From: Eucalyptus grandis
Lineage: Eukaryota > Streptophyta > Magnoliopsida > Myrtales > Myrtaceae
Direction: 5' to 3'
DNA: 64,000 nucleotides
Assembly: GCF_016545825.1 (NCBI RefSeq)
Contig: NC_052615.1
Coordinates: 26,223,088-26,287,087 of the forward strand
Shown here in pieces: positions 60,478-64,000 of this stretch. A program made the translations under genes and the position numbers. Below the pieces are notes generated by a model. The model searched no databases and was not told the origin of the DNA. It saw only the letters and a program-made list of their open reading frames with translations. Within the stretch, counting starts at the first letter, position 1. Each line of letters opens with the position of its first letter.

Positions 60478-61445
60478 AAAAGAAGAAAGAAAATAAAAAT
60501 GTTTACTAAGATATTTCCCAAAATCTCATCATACTCTTCACTCACTTTTCCTTAAAACCCTCTTATCCTAGTATTATGTCCCCACTTTTCTTTTTATTTC
60601 TAATTTCATAAAAACAATCTTTTTGGTCCAAAAATGTCAATTTTGCTTCTTGATCCGAATTTCCTTTTTTTTTTTGTCTGATAATTCCTTTTTCAAAAAT
60701 TTCGGGCTCGCCTATAATTCGACGAATGATGAGACGACACTCAATAATTAAATCTCGAAACCCTCGAAAGTTTGATACCAGAAATCGAATTAAATTTCGT
60801 GGTTAAAAATCGATCAAACGCGACTTTAGTATAACCTAATCAATCGGGTGGCTTTTAGCGGTTCTCGCGTGGTTGACTTGTGGTCGATAATTTTCTATTC
60901 ATGTTTATGTTTCTTCGAATCGCAGATGACCCTTGGTTGTCATGTAACCAAGAGGGTTCAATTACGTACCGTGAATATAATATCAATAAAAAAATCAGTT
61001 TATCGGCCTTCGACGTGAATATCATAATCATGCGGAATCCTCGCGAGTCGAATACGTACTTCTGTTGAATCGATATATATTTTTGTTCACTAATTGACTT
61101 ATAATAGTATAGTATTGATCCTTGTCGATCCTTATAGTTGAGTGGTTGATTTCTGATTGAATTCTCCAGCCTTTCGTGTTTTAACCCTTTTTGGCCTCAC
61201 CTAATAGATTAGTTAGCCCGTGAGTGATTAGTTCAGAGTAAAGTAACTATAAGTGTATTGACGAAATAACCATTTTGTATATTGTGAAATTTGGCCAAAT
61301 TTCGGGATGTCACAACTCTTCCATTTTTACAAAAAATTCATCCACAAAATTTGAATCATTACAACTCTACAACAAAAAGGTGGGGGTGTTGACACCTCAC
61401 CGACTCTTCATTTTCCCACGTGGCTCCCTCTATTCCATGGTGTTG

Positions 61446-64000
61446 CTAGACCACTTTAATCAAGGGAATCATCTTGCTACGTAGCACTTGCTTCTTTCGA
61501 TATATTATCCGAACCGGTCTCTCCACGTATGACATCCTCTCATCCATGTCTATTTCTTCGAAATTTAGCATGTGGGTTGGATTATATTTATACTTCTTCA
61601 GCATCGACACGTGGAAGATGTCATGCATTTGAGCAAGTCTCGATGGAAACGTGAAATGATATACCAAAGTCCTAATTTGCTCCAAAATCTCAAATGGGGC
61701 AACGTACCTTGAGCTTAGCTTTCATTTCTTGCTTAAACGCGAAGTACCCCTCATCGGTGACATTTTGAGGAATACGTGTTTACTTACTTGGAATTCCAAA
61801 GGCCTACACTGCTTATCTACATAGCTCTTCTAACGGCTCTAGGTGGTCTTGAGCCTTTCTTGAATAACTTTGATGGCATCTACTGACTGCTAAATCAACT
61901 TAGGGCCCATAATCTTGCACTCTCCAACTTCATCCCAACAGATAGGAGTCCTACATTTCAAATGGTGCCATCTTGATGTTCTGCTGATAGCTATTGTTGT
62001 ATGTGAACTCAACTAGATGAAACTATTCCTCCAAGCTTCCTTTTAAGTCCAATATGTAGGTTCATAGCATATTCTTGAGGGTCTAAATAGTCCTCTTAGA
62101 TTGACTGTCTGTCTGCGGATGATAGGCCATGCTGTACTGCGTTTCCAAGGTAGTTTGTAAACTTTTCCAAAAAGCTACCGTAAACTTTGAGTCTCGATAT
62201 GATATGATCGTCACTAGCACTTCATGAAGACGAATTATCTGTCGCACATACAATTCAACATATTTGTCCAATGCAAAGTCTTTTCATACAGTGATGAAAT
62301 GAGCAGATTTCGTTAACTTGTCGACCATAGCTCAAATGGAATTGTTACCCCGTTGACTCCTCGGCAATCCCATCACAAAATTCATTGTGATATGTTCCTA
62401 TTTCCACTCGGGAATTTCCAGGGGTTGCAAAAGTCCACCAGGTTTGCAATGTTGTGCCTTCACTTGTTGGCACGTCAAATACTTGACGATATGTTTAGCG
62501 ATATTTGCCTTCATACCATTCCACCAATAGTACTGGTGTAGATTTTGATACATCTTTATACTGTTTGGATGAATGCTATAGTTGTTACAATGGGCTTCTG
62601 AGAAAATTTTCTCCTTAAGCTCCACATCATTAGGCACACACAATTGTCCATGAAACTTCAACAATCCATCCTCCGTAACTTGAAAATCAGCTTTCCTTGT
62701 TTTCGTATCCTCCCATAGAACTTTCTGGATTTAAGGATTTGTTGACTGCAACATCTTAATCGTCACTTGCACTTTCAGTTCAATTTTGAGGGTAGCCATG
62801 AGACTTGAAAGGTGGCATACCTTAAACTTGAAATCCGAATCTCAAACTCCTTCAAGTAGAATCCACTCCTGAACCATCATTTGCACAATCGATGACTTCC
62901 GACTTAACGCATCCGTGACTTTATTAGCCTTTCCAGGATAATACAAGATGTCACAGTCGTAGTCCTTGAGAAGCTCCATCCAATAACGCTGCCTCATGTT
63001 CAGTTCCTTCTAAGAGAATAAATACTTTAGGCTTTGATGGCCCGTAAAGATCTGAAACTTTTCTTTACATAAGTAATGCCTCCACATCTTCAGGGCAAAG
63101 ATGATCGCTACCAGTTCCAAGTCATGTGTCGGATAATTCAACTCATGAGACCTCAACTAACGAGACTTGTATACAACAACCCTCCCATGTTGCATTAAAA
63201 TGCAGTCCAATCCTTCAGGTTCAAACAGAATTGTCAACACGGGTGTGGTTGTCAGCTTTTACTTAAGCTCTTGGAAACTATGCTCGCACTTATTTGCCCA
63301 TTCGAACTTCTCTTCCTTCTTCAGCAATCGTGTTAAGGGCATGGCTATCGTAGAAAATCTTTTCACGAACCATCTATAATAACCTGCCAATCCTAAGAAA
63401 CTTCGGATCTCAGTCACTGTTGTTGGTTTCGGCCAATTCAAAACAACTTCAATCTTGGTCGGGTCCACGAAAATCCCATCGCCAGAAATCACATGACCTA
63501 AGAAAGCTACACGAATGATCCAAAACTCACATTTACTAAACTTGGCACATAGCTCGTGTTTCTGCAGGGTTTAAAGCACCGTCCTTAAGTGTTGTTCATG
63601 CTCCTCTAGACTCTCCAAGATGTGGTCGATGAACACAATCACGAACTAATCCAAGTACTCCTTGAACATTCGATTAATTAAATCCATAAAAGTAGCTAGG
63701 GTATTGGTAAGACCAAATGACATCATGGTGAACTCATAATGGCCATAACGTGTATGAAAAGCTGTCTTCAATATATCCTCATTTTTAATCCTCAATTGAT
63801 GGTAACCTGTCCTCAAGTCAATCTTGGAAAATATTGAAGCTCCTTGTCGCTAATGAAACAAGTCATCAATTCTTGGTAATGAATACTTGTTCTTAATTGT
63901 CACTTGATTGAGTTGCCGATAGTCGATGTAAAGACACAACGAACAATCCTTCTTCCTTACAAACAGAATTGGTGCTCCCCAAGGCAATGCACTAGGATGA
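61446..64000 (-). pseudogene. Gypsy pol polyprotein, degenerate (RT, RNase H, integrase)
   Basis: Minus-strand blocks in order: reverse transcriptase with [13 protein letters not shown] near 63930 and the active-site block FIDHIL at 63616-63633; connection and RNase H ([16 protein letters not shown] near 63380, [20 protein letters not shown] near 63110); the integrase zinc-binding region (62664-62398: WWNGMKANIAKH, then YLTCQQVK with Tyr in place of the first Cys); the integrase core (62271-62083: SYRDSKF and AYHPQTDSQSKR); and a C-terminal tail (61685-61446: HVSMLKKYKYNP, SKMIPLIKV). Stops fall between and within most blocks. No chromodomain was seen. Gag would lie beyond the window. Confidence 0.85.

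Larger units (their letters stand above)
54928..64000 (-). mobile_element. Ty3/Gypsy retrotransposon, 3' part, with nested insertion
   Basis: In element orientation (right to left): decayed pol from 64000 to about 61446, a short purine-rich stretch AATGGAAGAGT at 61315-61325 (polypurine tract), then the 3' LTR. The LTR runs from TGTGACATCCCG at 61314 to GGAGCGTGACA at 54928. It is interrupted by a solo LTR (56866-60262), so its own length is about 2.98 kb. The 5' LTR lies beyond the window. Multiple stops and lost catalytic residues show that it is inactive. Confidence 0.8.

Overview
The window is nuclear DNA of a dicot plant. The real genes are split by many GT-AG introns, their products match plant-only families (ARABIDILLO F-box/armadillo protein, the cationic amino acid transporter CAT9, the thylakoid immunophilin FKBP19, a plant bromodomain protein), and the spacers are AT-rich and full of Copia, Gypsy, LINE, hAT, Mutator-like and SINE debris. 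The species cannot be named from the sequence; a woody dicot is only a guess from the repeat style. Layout: 1-4600 is a repeat-rich strip. It holds a decayed two-exon copy of part of ARABIDILLO, a TIR element that carries the 5' end of a PRP18 splicing-factor gene, a Mutator-like MITE with a 9-bp target duplication, and a Gypsy pol remnant. 6741-18289 (minus) is a twelve-exon ARABIDILLO gene whose reading frame is complete except for one missing base in exon 1; its 3.9-kb intron contains a LINE 3' end. 18800-28300 is a gene-poor transposon zone: a perfectly bounded 1.1-kb hAT-type element, a Copia LTR/gag stub, a TIR element, and a three-unit ~430-bp tandem array. 28505-35457 (plus) is an intact eight-exon CAT9. 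36671-40723 (minus, tail-to-tail with CAT9) is an intact seven-exon FKBP19. 40900-47900 has no confident gene, but holds MITE-like sequence, microsatellites, two unidentified coding-like fragments near 43.3-44.0 kb and a Copia primer-binding site. 47989-53071 (plus) is a nine-exon bromodomain gene with a 54-bp coding minisatellite and a 70-bp unit triplicated across its stop codon. 53676-54226 looks like a solo LTR. 54928 to the window end is the 3' part of a large minus-strand Ty3/Gypsy element whose 3' LTR was split by a solo LTR of the same family in the opposite orientation. The host genes do not form a pathway; each acts alone: a nuclear/ubiquitin-linked growth regulator, an amino acid permease, a thylakoid-lumen FKBP and an acetyl-lysine reader. 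The interest lies in how duplication and transposition have shaped them: the ARABIDILLO frameshift beside its own decayed partial copy, the PRP18 capture, and the recent tandem expansions in the bromodomain gene. No prokaryotic-type system, CRISPR array or rRNA was seen. tRNA genes were not searched for systematically.
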